Assembly: GCA_006538405.1 (NCBI GenBank)
Contig: BJKQ01000015.1
Coordinates: forward strand, 124,001-188,000
Source: Hansfordia pulvinata
Taxonomy: Eukaryota; Ascomycota; Sordariomycetes; Xylariales
DNA: 64,000 nucleotides
Reading direction: 5' to 3'
A model generated the notes under the pieces. That model saw only the letters and a list, made by a program, of their open reading frames with translations, was not told the DNA's origin and did no database searches. Made by a program: the position numbers and the translations under genes. Each line of letters starts with the position of its first letter. Position 1 is the stretch's first letter. This document shows, piece after piece, positions 47,561 to 57,614 of the stretch.

Positions 47561-50415
47561 AGCCCCAAGGCCTCTCTGGTATCGCGCGACGCCAGGGGCG
47601 TTGTTGCAGTCCCCGTCTCACCTGGCGCTTGTTGCTGCGGCTCTTTCAGAGCCCGATGGTTTCACTCCATGCGTTGTCGAAGAGGAGCCCTTTCCATTGG
47701 GCAGGGGGCCTTATGCAACTGCTTCCTCCTGCTGACTGCTTTCTCACCAACTTGCCAGCCCACCTTTGCCGCAGCAGCGTACTCGTACCTGACGCCCGCC
47801 CCCGTGACATGACTCTGCTGACCAAGGCGAGACCAGCGCTGGCTTATTGAACAAGACGTTGTGGCACATCGAGCCGAGCATGCGGAACTTTTCTCAACGG
47901 CGCAAAAGCTCGCTCCTGATGCGCGGGCCGTCCCAACGAGGCGAATACGACGAGATCCGTACGAGCCCCATCGCTGCCGGTTTCCAGTTGTCCGCCGGGT
48001 TGGGACTGCTGAGCCTGGAATCCACGAGTCGCGGCCGGCCAACTTATGGGGACAGATGCGTCGATTTGGGGCCTGTTAGGACAACGGCGTGAACGGGAAC
48101 AAAGGCCATTCTGCACCGAGGCGCTGCATATGAGGAGCTGCAGGCATCTCCCACGATCTGCGCAATATGGCCCTCCGTCGTCTCCTCTCTCTGGTCCGAG
48201 GTCAGGCGCCGGGACGACTGGCCCCAGTATTGTCGTCATACGGAGCCCGGTCTTCCTCACTCCGCTCGCGACAAGTTGGCACGGTTCGGCAAAAGTCCCC
48301 ACGCATCGTAGCCTGCATGCCCGCTCTGCATCCGACGACTGGGTGCATTGCTGATGAGACCCGTGTACAGGTAAGTAGGTCCAGTCCATGTTTTAGCGCC
48401 TGCGATCCCGTAATTACCACTCGTAATAAGATCTTGTGCGGTCCGGTAGCGGTGAGTCTGCTCCCTAACTAGCTGCGGTTCGAGAGACTGACCCTTTCCC
48501 AGAAGTCCAACCGGTCGAAGTCGTTGCTTGGCGTAGATCCTGAGGCCTCGAGCACCCACCAGTGCTTTTGGGCCTCGTGCTCTGCGTCCCAGCCGCCACA
48601 CATATGCCGCTGGCTATTAAAAGACATACGCATTCATCACTAATCGGCAGATCGGTGATGACGGCACCTGGGAGCCTCTGGATAATCGCGGCTCCTTCGG
48701 TTGGCTCTGCCAAGTTCCACTCTGTACGACCGCTCGGCGAACGATCCACGCGCGGGCCTTCTCCTGTGGCCGGAGGTTGGCCAGAGCTCACAGGCAGGAC
48801 CCGAGCCGTGCCGGTAGCGGCCAGAGAGTCGCCGTTGGTGGCGTCCTCAGACGGACCGAAGTGGTAGAAGCGGGGCTACTGGGGAGCCACAGCCCGTGCA
48901 AGACTTGAGTCGATCGCCGGCCGCAAGCGTGGGACCACCGAAGAGCCGCTGCGACGTTGCAAGTGTGTCGAGGAAGCTCCAGGCTGGCGTTGTCTGAAGC
49001 CACCAGGACAACGGCGGGACGGAGTCAAAGACCCACGATCGGCATCTTGTGTGTGGTGTGGTGTGAGGCTGACCAGCTGGCTGGATGCTGCAGGCTCATA
49101 CCGTACCATGCCCATGATGTCGCCATCGGCCTCGCCTCTGCCCCGAAGCACTCTACGAAGCGAGCGAAGCGGGCACGTGTACTTGTACTTGTGCTCCCTT
49201 GCTGACCCACTTGCTCGCCCTGTTTCTCGGCCGCCGCAGTTACGAGCACCAGGCAAAGCACCGGGTAGCCGAGCGGCAGGGCCCTGTCTGTCCCATTTCC
49301 CTCTCTTCGGCGCACGCATTGGCGCTGATAAGCCCCCGGGTTGAGTGGCTATGCGAAAAGGCGGGGCCTCATTGTATCTTAGGAAAGGGCGTCAAAGGGC
49401 CGGAGGAGAAAGAGGGGGGGGGGGGTGGATTGCGCATACGGTCCACAGCTCACCAGGTTTGTGACGGCCTGGTCACGCTGCGACTTGTCAGGGGTCTTTC
49501 TCTTGCCGGCATCAAGCAAACGCGCCTGACGGGGTTCCGTTGTCTTCATCGTTGTGTTGCTTTACCTTGTGACGATCTTGTCTATGAACTTACTCGGAGT
49601 GGAGATGGCTTGGGAGGTATTAACCGCCTCGGACAGACTTCGTTCGCTGATCAAAGAGGGTTTGATGATGAATGGGCCAATTGTGTGGAGGGCAACGGCT
49701 TCTTCGTAGGCGTCTGTCGAGAAGGGAGAAGAACCTGACCAACTAAGTCTGCGTGGCCACATTAGAACTGTCGCAATGTCGAGAACCGGCGAATTCACGG
49801 TACAACACGCACAATATATAGACACGGAGTCCGCCAACATCCTGCCATACACAAACACGGTTTTGGGAGGCATGGCAAGCCCTTGTTTACAGGCGTAGCG
49901 CCCGCTTCAGGCTTGGATCCATCAATAAATTATCAATCAGCACAGTGGCGCCTCTTGTACGAGGGCCGACTTGCCATCGCGGGGGGCAAGTACTGTATGT
50001 AACCTGAAGCTTGACGCCTTGGAAAGCGAGTCTCATACGGGCTTTGACCTAGCCAAAGTACACGCATAAAGGACTATGGGTGCACTGTCCAACTGACAAG
50101 ACCAGTGATCTGCCACGAAGATGGAAAGCAACTATGGTGTGAGATTCTGGAGACTGCCTCTCTTAGGGGTTGCTCAACGAGGCTGATACGTAGGCGGGGG
50201 CGAGACTCAGTCCCTTACGGTGCGGGTAGGGTTCTGTATATAATGATCTGCGAGTTCTGTTGCAAGAGACGAAGTCTCCACACGCAGACGTGAACAACGT
50301 GAACTGGGGCCGCTTTCGGGTGAGACAGCGCCGACGCCGCTGCTCCTGTCCTGACGGCTGGACGGCCAGTATCATGGGAGCGGTCCCTTTGGACCTTTCA
50401 GACTCGGATGGACGT

Positions 50416-50471
50416 GAGTCTTTGAGTCTATGAGTCTTTGAGTCCGTGAGTCTATAAGTCTATGAGTCTGC
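50416..50471. repeat. 8-bp tandem repeat, seven units
   Basis: Seven consecutive 8-bp units of the form GAGTCTNT (GAGTCTTT, GAGTCTAT, GAGTCCGT, AAGTCTAT and similar). It is non-coding and is not related to the dispersed octamer. Confidence 0.85.
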
Positions 50472-51053
50472 GGATGACGGGCCCCCGGACTTTGCCCATG
50501 AACAGATCCCGCGCCAGCTCGGCAGCCTCTGTCCTCAGGCATTGGATGGCCACGGGTAGTGGAGCTTCGGAATACGGCTTGTAGTATTGCTTCATCTTCG
50601 TACATAGACTTCTGTCCTCCTTGCTCGCAGAGGCAGAAAGCCACCTGCGACTCCCTGTTTGTCCGCTGCCCATTAAGGGTTGTGCACAGGCTCGCCCGTT
50701 GCCAATGGGGGCCGTGTCGAGGCAGGCATTCCACTTGCCATCCATCAATCAGTCACAAGGATTAACTCAGTCGCTCCGTCAGTCATCAGCAAGAATAAGC
50801 GATGATGGTCAATTATCTTCTTCACCTAACCAGTCTTTGGGTCAGGCTGAAATCGCCCATGAATTATAGAAACACCCCTTGGCCTTATACACGGGACAGA
50901 GATGGAAACGCAATTGCTTGAAAAGTCAACATACAGTATGCAGTAACTCTCACGGCCGCAAGCGATTATCTTCTTTTCTGTGATGAAGATGCCATGACCT
51001 CAAGTGATTGACCTGCTTCTGACATGTGGTGGTAACATGTAAGTACCCAGAGC

Positions 51054-51666
51054 CTAGTGGAATCTTTCCGGGAATGTCGAAATGCAGGTGATCAACATTG
51101 ATTCAAAGTTGACGTTGTCGACGGGAACAACGGCGGCTGATCGATCGTTCCAGTCGGTGGTAAACATGCGGACCGACTCCGTAGGGCGCCCTTTGCAATC
51201 GTTCGCACTCCTCCAAAAGTGCACCGTACATAGGGGCTGCGATGGCAATGGGACAGGGTGTACACCCTCCATCTTGTAGCATTTTGCGCCCGTTGTCGTC
51301 TGGCACCCGGTGGCTGTTGAAAGTCAGGCGGGTTAGCTCCAGGAACGATTCTTCGGACTTGAGATACTGACCTTCAACGGTATCAAAACCGGCATATGTG
51401 TCATAGGTGACGGCCGTGTCGGGACGGACTTTCTGTTCGCGGATCAGGTTATTCCAGTAATCCAAGTCTTTGTTCCATAGGAACCCCACGGGGTCCCCTT
51501 GACACTCAGTCTTGTCTCTGTTGGCCTTGCCGTTGAAAGCTCGAACGCCAGTGTAGAGCTCCCCGAAGCGACGAGCTTGCAAGTTGGGGCTTTTCGTCCC
51601 GTCGTCAGCAGGTGCGGCGAAAGCGCCAGTCGCTAGAAGGAAGCCCAGAGCGGTCGTAGCTAACAT
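51054..51666 (-). CDS. small secreted cysteine-containing protein (184 aa)
   Basis: Exon 1 is 51666-51372 and exon 2 is 51313-51054, joined over a 58-nt intron with a gtcagt donor, a CTAAC/CTGAC branch site and a caacag acceptor. The unspliced frame also stays open but ends in a basic low-quality tail, whereas the spliced product reads as a plausible compact protein with WNDRSAAVVPVDNVNFES near the end. Residues 1-18 are a clear signal peptide (MLATTALGFLLATGAFAA). The mature part has six cysteines (TEC, GCQ, KCY, LCT, DCK, TCI) and is rich in aromatic residues. No catalytic motif or known family is recognised. Size, secretion signal and cysteine content fit the broad class of fungal small secreted proteins; any effector role is speculation. 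An AT-rich TATA-like tract precedes it. Confidence 0.72.
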
Positions 51667-53219
51667 GTTGATGCGTTTGATATGGCGGGAACCTTCAATG
51701 TGCGAGGTGTTGCTTCTAGCGAGACGGCGTGAAGACTGATTGGGAGTCTGGGACCTCACGACCGAGTCTCTGATATATAGATGTATATATATATATATAT
51801 ATATATTGCAGCGACGAACCACCTTGGCAGGGTTGCGTAGCATGATGCTTGTTCTATATGTCATAAGCTCTGGCGTGCTATTTTGAACGACGTCTCTAGA
51901 GCCTCCACGGGGAATAATTCTTCGCTTGCTCAGTGCCGGTGGCGCAGGACGTGCACGACCTTACGAGCGAAAGCTACTGCGCAGACTCTTTCTTATCAAG
52001 TGTGGACTCTGCGTACTGCGCCCACTTGCTTGGATCAGTGTCGGCTGATGTCGCACGCTTACGGACGAGAGAAGCTTTCGCAGAGAGAGGCGGAGGCTGC
52101 CGAAGTGTCTGGTGGTGGCAACGCCGAGTGTGCGTGCCGCGGCGGGGTTGTGGACGGCAGTGGCAACACTCGCCAGCCAGGCTACAGAGCGACGACGACG
52201 GTGGAGTACGAGTATGCCCTGCTACTGCTAGGCTAGGTAAATGACGCGCCAGGCAACAACCGTCAATCCATGACAGACAGGGTACAAAAGTTCAAAAGTG
52301 CAACAAGGGACAAGGCAAACACATCCGCGGTCTCGCGCCTGGCGTTGCACTGTGCTGATGAAAGCCGGTTCAGTTTGTGGCGGGCAGCCCAGTCGCTTGC
52401 AAAGCCTGTCCTCAAGAAAATAAAAACATGCCAGCCGGTCCACGGCTTCTTCAATCTTGTGCTGAATAGTAAGGACGACCACCACCCCTTTGATTCAGCG
52501 CGACGGCCAAAGACTTGTGTTGATGCTCCATCCCGCCTGAGTGCAGGAAGCAGACCTTTGTGGGATGTCATTTTGTGGCCAACGCAGGGAGCGAAGGCGC
52601 AACATACCTGATTTAGCTTGAGTACCGTAAGTACTCGTAGTGTCTCCTGCGCCGGGTTCTACGGTCCCTTGCTGACGAGTCGAAAAGAGCCCTCACGTAT
52701 CGTCATTTTGACGAAGCAAGCCGACGAGAATCGTATACCGATAGATCGCTGGAGAGCGAGCCAGGTCGAAACAACCTTTGGTGCTTGGTTCCATGGTCCT
52801 GTAGGGTAGAGCGGGTACTTGAGTTTAGGTACTTGCCCAGCCTGTTCCAGGCGGTCGCACCGCCTCAGACCCCCCGCGTCAGCTGTCTCGCACCCGACAG
52901 CACAGCGCGCGCGGGCGCGGGCGCGGGCCCGGCTGGCGTAGGCGGAAAGAGGACAGCCAGCCGCCACGCCCGCCTCGCGCCTCCCCGTTGACCATCCATT
53001 CTCACGAAAAGGGGGGCAGGTGCGCCTGGCTGCCTCGCGATTGTCCAGTCTTTCCCTCCCCCCTTTAATGCACGCGGGGTACCTACTTCACCTATCCCAC
53101 ACCCGACCTTACTCTACCTACCTCCTAAGGTACCCAAGGTATTTGATACCTTAGTTCAGCTGACCTACAGTATACCTACCTGATGTACTCCCCCAAGGTA
53201 GGTACGTGTAGCTTACCTA
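51667..53219. other. intergenic region with promoter of the small secreted protein
   Basis: The left end holds the promoter of the minus-strand secreted-protein gene. Octamer copies occur at 52207 and 52632. The right end (53080-53220) has an unusual concentration of CCTAC, AAGGTACC and CCTAAGG words. No gene was recognised. Confidence 0.45.
51773..51807 (-). promoter_or_regulatory. AT-repeat TATA region of the secreted-protein gene
   Basis: A TATATAT word and a contiguous AT microsatellite (51784-51807) lie about 110-140 bp upstream of the start codon at 51666. In otherwise GC-rich DNA this is a likely core promoter element; function is inferred. Confidence 0.4.
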
Positions 53220-54707
53220 AGGGACATGGGTCTCAACATCATGAGAACATTGGCTTGGACGGACCCGGGCAATCCGAATGTAGTACGGCGGCGCGCGAGG
53301 CTTGCCGATGGAATCCACCGGTTGAGGGAGCTGTGCCGCGACTGCTCGACCGCCAATCTCCGCGTCCGCCACGTCTGGATTAGGTAGACAAGATCGGTAT
53401 CAACCAGCATGACATCGCCGAGAAGTCGCACCAGGTCGCGCTCATGGGAGCCATCTTTCGACAGTCCATCAGGACGCTGATGGATCTGGCTCGATCGACC
53501 AGAGAGACAAGCTCTACGCCCTAATAGGGATATCCAACGAAAGTCGAGTCTCTCCGGAGCTGCCCGGCCTTTTGAGGCCCGATTACAGCCTCAATGTCGG
53601 CGTAGTCTATCAGAGAGTGGCGCAGTACTTGCTGGCCCGTGAAAATTCACTCGCCCTGCTCACCGGGCCAAGGTTCTGCAGCTCACAGTCGGGGCCGTTT
53701 TCCTTGGGACACCCTTTAGAGGCAGCTGGGATCAAGGGACCCTCAATGCCGAGTCCCGAACCCAGGAAGTCCGGAATTGGAACGAGTCTGCCTAATCCGC
53801 TTGCGAGCTTGTGCGGTATCTCAAACAATCAACTCCAGAGAACCCCAGCCCTCTCTGGAGGGGGTCGAGAGAGCCTTTAGCAAAATCTGCAAGGCCTTGG
53901 GACTGCTGAAAGATCGATCGTCTTTTCTCTTCATCGATGCCATCGAAGAATGCCGGCACCAGCAGCCCAACAATACAAAGACGCCGCGTGACTTCTTCGA
54001 GTTCCTCGATAAGTGGCGAGCAGTGGCCCCCCAGCTAGAAGGAAGTCTGCGTCTCGACCCGCAGCAAAGCCGACTACGGTGCTCTTCTTCCTCCGTATAC
54101 CGGCATTGTGAGCGTGGATGAAGGGAACCACGACGACATCAAAAAGTATCTGTCAAAGAGACTGGATGAAATTCCAGCGAAAATTCTGAAGAAACGATAC
54201 AGAGAAGGCTTAGAAGCTCTTCTGCTGCGCAGGTCCTCGAGCATGTTCCTGTGGGTCAAGCTCGCTATCGACATCATCAAGGACCAATTGAATACATCAA
54301 GTTTGACAAGTCTCTTAAAAGACATCAAGGGGCTGCCCGGGAAACTTACGGACTTGTGCAACACCCTGCTCCAGTGGCTGGACGGAAGACACTTGAACGA
54401 GTCTCTTGCTCTTCTCAGACTGGTTCAAGTTGCTATGAGGCCCTTGACCACGCAAGAAGCTTACTCGGCTTTGGCTCACATTAGAGGGGCTGAAGACGGG
54501 GCCAAGCACCTCAGTGACCTGGATGCACGCAAAATCGAGGACCGCATTCGAAGTCTGTGCGGGGCGCGGTCGCTCTACTCATCACTTACCTGGGCGGGTT
54601 GGACACAGGAGACTCCAAGAAGCTCGGAAAGGCACAGCTGCCCTGTGGATGAGGATGATATGGAATGGATCGATAGAAATGGATGGGTCAAGCACTACTG
54701 GTATTGA
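53220..54707 (+). pseudogene. decayed HET-domain / NACHT incompatibility gene
   Basis: Fragments of a heterokaryon-incompatibility locus appear in order but in different frames. A HET-like block DKIGINQHDIAEKSHQVALM begins at 53387. A second HET block, DKLYALIGIS followed by LRPDYSLNVGVVYQRVAQYL, begins at 53506 in another frame. An FLGTPFRGSW motif, typical of the alpha/beta-hydrolase N-domain of some fungal NLRs, starts at 53700 in the third frame. A Walker-B-like LFIDAIEEC near 53930 and a post-NACHT helical block with DDIKKYLSKRL and FLWVKLAIDII (54108-54707) follow. No Walker A is visible between them. In-frame stops and at least four frame changes show it is not functional. GC content is normal, so RIP is not the evident cause. 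It may be one gene or a fusion of two relics. Confidence 0.8.
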
Positions 54708-55712
54708 TGCTGTAGAATACTTATATAAGGGAGTTCCTCAGTCCAGTCCAGTCCAATCGGATGCCTGGTCTCTAGGACAGAACCATTTCAGTGCCCATTC
54801 ACCTATCTGACCTATCCCCCTTCTACAGGTCGTCCCTTCCACCTGCCGCCTCCGCCGTCCCCTGCCCCGAAGCCGCTTCTGGGCGAACGATTCGACTGAA
54901 AATGCAAAGGGGCATCATGTCCACTACTACTTGCTTTCGCTACCTGGGAAACACGCTGACCCTCTCGAACGCAAATCAACCTCGCTCATGACGGGTTTAT
55001 TCACCCCGAATTGGCACCATTTGCTAGCGGGATACGGGCGACAGGGGGAGATGGACACCACAACACTAACAGCAGCAACACTTTCAACATACAAACAAGT
55101 ACTTACATACCACCTGTATGATGTAGGTAATCAGTATTATAATCAAGGTACCACAGTGCAGTACATAGAACCGGGCAGGCTTGGCACACGGGGACCATGA
55201 CGACTCTCGGAGGGGCGCAGTTTCCCACGTTTCCCTAGATCCTGGCACGCGGTGTACGAAATTACGTGCGCGCTCACCTGCAAATACCCAAGTACTCTCA
55301 AGAGTAGGCGCGCAGCTGATTTCGTACACCGCGTGCCTGGTTCCAATCTCGCACCTCGTACTCGCACACACCAGCCCTCGTACTGTTGCGTCTCGTACCG
55401 CGCTCAAACACCTTCGTAACCCGACTCTGCCTCGTACACAGACGTGTCGATAGCCTCATTTTTCGTACACAGACGCGATCGTCGCCTCGTGCTTCGTACA
55501 AGTACGCACCAAGATGCAGCTGGGTTGAAAAGACACAGCCCTGACGATGCAAGCAAGAGAGTCATAGCCATCTATCAGACCAGGTAAGGTAAGTTAGGTA
55601 GGTATATATATCATGTAAGGAAGCCGGGGATTCGCTACATGTCCAACCCAGCCCATCGCTGCCTGCTACCCATCAAGACTCCCACTCATCACCACCAGCC
55701 AGAGCTCTAAAC
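54708..55712. other. spacer with palindromic element
   Basis: No gene. A TATATAAGG word near 54722 has no gene behind it. The right half is dominated by CTCGTAC and CGTACACAGACG words and by the inverted repeat at 55241-55340. A likely TATA-rich promoter word (GTATATATATC) lies near 55601-55611, about 105 bp before the lipocalin-like gene. Confidence 0.45.
55241..55340. repeat. hairpin-forming inverted repeat
   Basis: A 22-bp arm starting CCTGGCACGCGG at 55241-55262 is repeated in inverse orientation at 55319-55340 with one mismatch. The 56-bp spacer itself contains shorter inverted GCGCGC elements and a near-palindrome around AGTACTCTCAAGAGT. It could be a MITE-like remnant or a foldback element; no flanking target duplication was established. 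Confidence 0.85.
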
Positions 55713-56557
55713 ATGTCCACCACTACCTCCCTCCTCGTCTCATCCCTCGCCTTCCTGTCTGGAGCGCTGTCGTCCGCTGTTCCGGTACGCATCCCACCGT
55801 ACTTTGACTCGCACGCCAACAGCAGCTCATCATCATCATCGTCATCGTGGATCGCCCCTCCGCTCAACTTCTACGCCGGGACGTGGTACTTCAGAAACGT
55901 CTCGAGCCCCCTCCTGCTCAGCAAGCCAAACCTTCAATGGGATGTCTGGCTCTCCGTCCCGACCTGCCTGGCTAACTCGACCGCCACCTGCCCCCGGACT
56001 CGCTGGCCGGCCAGATGATCGAGATCACCACCTGGTCGCTCGGCCCCGATCACCAGGACAAGCCCGACCCCTTCGACTTTGGCGCCCGCGCCGGTGCCGG
56101 CGGCAACCCTCAGCCCGTCGCTTCGTTCCTCGGACACCACACTCCGCGCCGGCTCGGCTCCCCGGGTCTCGGCCCCGCGTGGGACGGGGTCCACGACGTG
56201 GCCGGCCTCGAGGGCGCCGTCGAGGGCTACCGCAACCAGTGGGCCGTGCTGGCCTGGGGCACGGACGCCCGGGGCGCCGACTTCGCCGTCATCCACGAGG
56301 ACCGCAGCACGACCGGCGGCCGCCCGTCGGGCGAGGACAGCCTCGACGTGCTGACCCGGAGCCCCGCGGGCGCGGACCCGGGGACGCTGGCCGGCGTCCT
56401 GGGCGCCCTGGACGGGCTGGGCGACGCGAGGATGAGCGGGCTCGTAGGCGCGCTCGAGCCGATCGTCTGGGACGCCGCCGCGGCGGGCGGCCCGGCCATT
56501 TGCCCCGAGAAGTGCATGGTGAACGGCGGGGCGTCGGCATCGCCGTCGGCTTCGTAG
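55713..56557 (+). CDS. secreted lipocalin-like protein, single frameshift
   Basis: The ATG at 55713 starts a signal peptide (MSTTTSLLVSSLAFLSGALSSA). A Ser-rich spacer (residues 36-45) follows, then LNFYAGTWYF (G56, W58), which resembles the G-x-W motif on the first strand of lipocalins. After residue 93 the frame shifts by one base at a C5 run (55991-55995); a sixth C would join TCPPDSLAGQMIEITTW and continue to the stop at 56555-56557, giving about 281 residues. The later YRNQWAVLAWGTDARGADFAVIHED pattern resembles the late beta-strands of lipocalins. A small hydrophobic-ligand binder outside the cell is a reasonable inference, not a certainty. The second half is very GC-rich. The shift looks like an assembly error because both halves keep good coding character. 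Confidence 0.7.
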
Positions 56558-57614
56558 AGCAGCAGATTCGACTCCAAGCCAAGCTGTAGCCAATAAGCTG
56601 GACGACGTGGAGGGTCTGCTATGGTCCAAGGGTGGAGCTTGCTGCTGTTCTTGAGCAAACATCCTGAACTCACCTGCAATCAAGTATCTAATTTGTCATT
56701 CTCTCACATGGCCTCGCTAGGCCATTGCTCTTCATATATTCGTCCCAGATTCAATGTATAAATCAGGGAATTGTTTCAACTAGCATGACTGGGTGATTGC
56801 TGACCACGGGCCCGCCCAGGTGGATTAGCCTTTCTGGTGAGGAAAGACGGAGTGGAAGTAGTGCAAGTCAAGAGTAAAACCACTGACACGCACACGAATA
56901 CCTACTCCGTAATGGACTTGGAATACCCGCTGGCTGACATCGCTGCTTACCTCGATTTGTTATACTACTGTCTTGCGTGAGATGCAGTCGCCGAGCCTCT
57001 GAATGAAATCTGGTGTTTAGCAATGCCGCCTGTACACGTATGTATTTCTCTAATCCATTTCATTTCATCTTTACGCGATCGTTGAGTGATGTGTTTTGGT
57101 GATGACCGGGAGCACTTCAATTATGGCACGCTCTTCGAAGGCATAGATGTACCTGCACTTGGGCATGGTTCCATTGTTCCCGAGGTAGGTCATGAGGTGA
57201 GGTACCCCCGACCTAACATTCGTTAGTAAGGTACGAGTAATGGCAGCGCGCCACAACGCGATCGGCACTGGAACTGGAGCTGCTGCGGCGGGCTGCTCTG
57301 CGCGGCCCACCCATTGACCGATTCCAGGATTGCAGCTGTCCACATTGAGAGGACCCTCTTCCGCCTGTCACCTCCCCCCAGTTGAGCCTCACCTCCTCCA
57401 AATCGCCGCCCGCCCCCCCTTGTCCGCTCGACTGTTGGACTCGCAATTCGTCTCTTGGACTCGCCCTCCCCACTCGAAGAGCGACACTAAGCTCGTCGGC
57501 GCCTCCAACCGACGCTGCTCCCTCATCCCGCCGGGCCTCGAATCCCTCGCCCCCCTCGACTGCGCCGGCTCTCCCCCTCGCGTCACCACCACCGTCGCCG
57601 TCGCCGCCGCAGCC
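56558..57614. other. intergenic region
   Basis: Between two plus-strand genes. One octamer copy at 57232-57239. The last 250 bp before 57615 are C-rich and probably form the leader of the PQ-loop gene. No gene was recognised. Confidence 0.45.

Larger units (their letters stand above)
22081..47787. repeat. dispersed octamer family TACTCGTA / TACGAGTA
   Basis: Exact copies found by eye start at 22081, 22278, 24289, 24482, 24658, 25429, 25574, 25795, 26457, 26483, 28205, 28607, 29075, 30033, 30457, 30661, 30946, 31022, 32108, 33658, 33693, 33992, 34397, 34742, 35294, 35316, 35847, 36365, 36741, 37036, 37356, 38764, 39505, 40397, 44274, 44309, 46141 and 47780. Outside this range are 4648, 8107, 8405, 52207, 52632, 57232 and 61644. 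Both orientations occur, and spacing is irregular. No copy lies in a called exon. Many are flanked by G/C or A/T to give GTACTCGTAC-like words, and several sit inside longer palindromes. The list may miss copies. Confidence 0.85.
42508..51053. other. second gene-poor stretch
   Basis: No confident gene on either strand over 8.5 kb. It contains a possible decayed zinc-cluster fragment (42870-42990), octamer copies at 44274, 44309, 46141 and 47780, GCAA and GGT microsatellites, a CTC-rich tract at about 46815-46842, a G run near 49418, and an 8-bp tandem repeat at 50416-50471. A 103-codon minus-strand frame at 49562-49873 has normal protein-like composition but no motif I recognise. Confidence 0.45.

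Noticed and set aside
49562..49873. 103-codon minus-strand frame with fairly normal composition
   Set aside because: No motif, signal peptide or homology that I can name. It could be an exon of a small gene, but the evidence is too thin.
53220..54707. RIP as the cause of decay of the HET/NLR relic
   Set aside because: The relic is not AT-rich and shows frameshifts rather than the C-to-T transition pattern expected of RIP.
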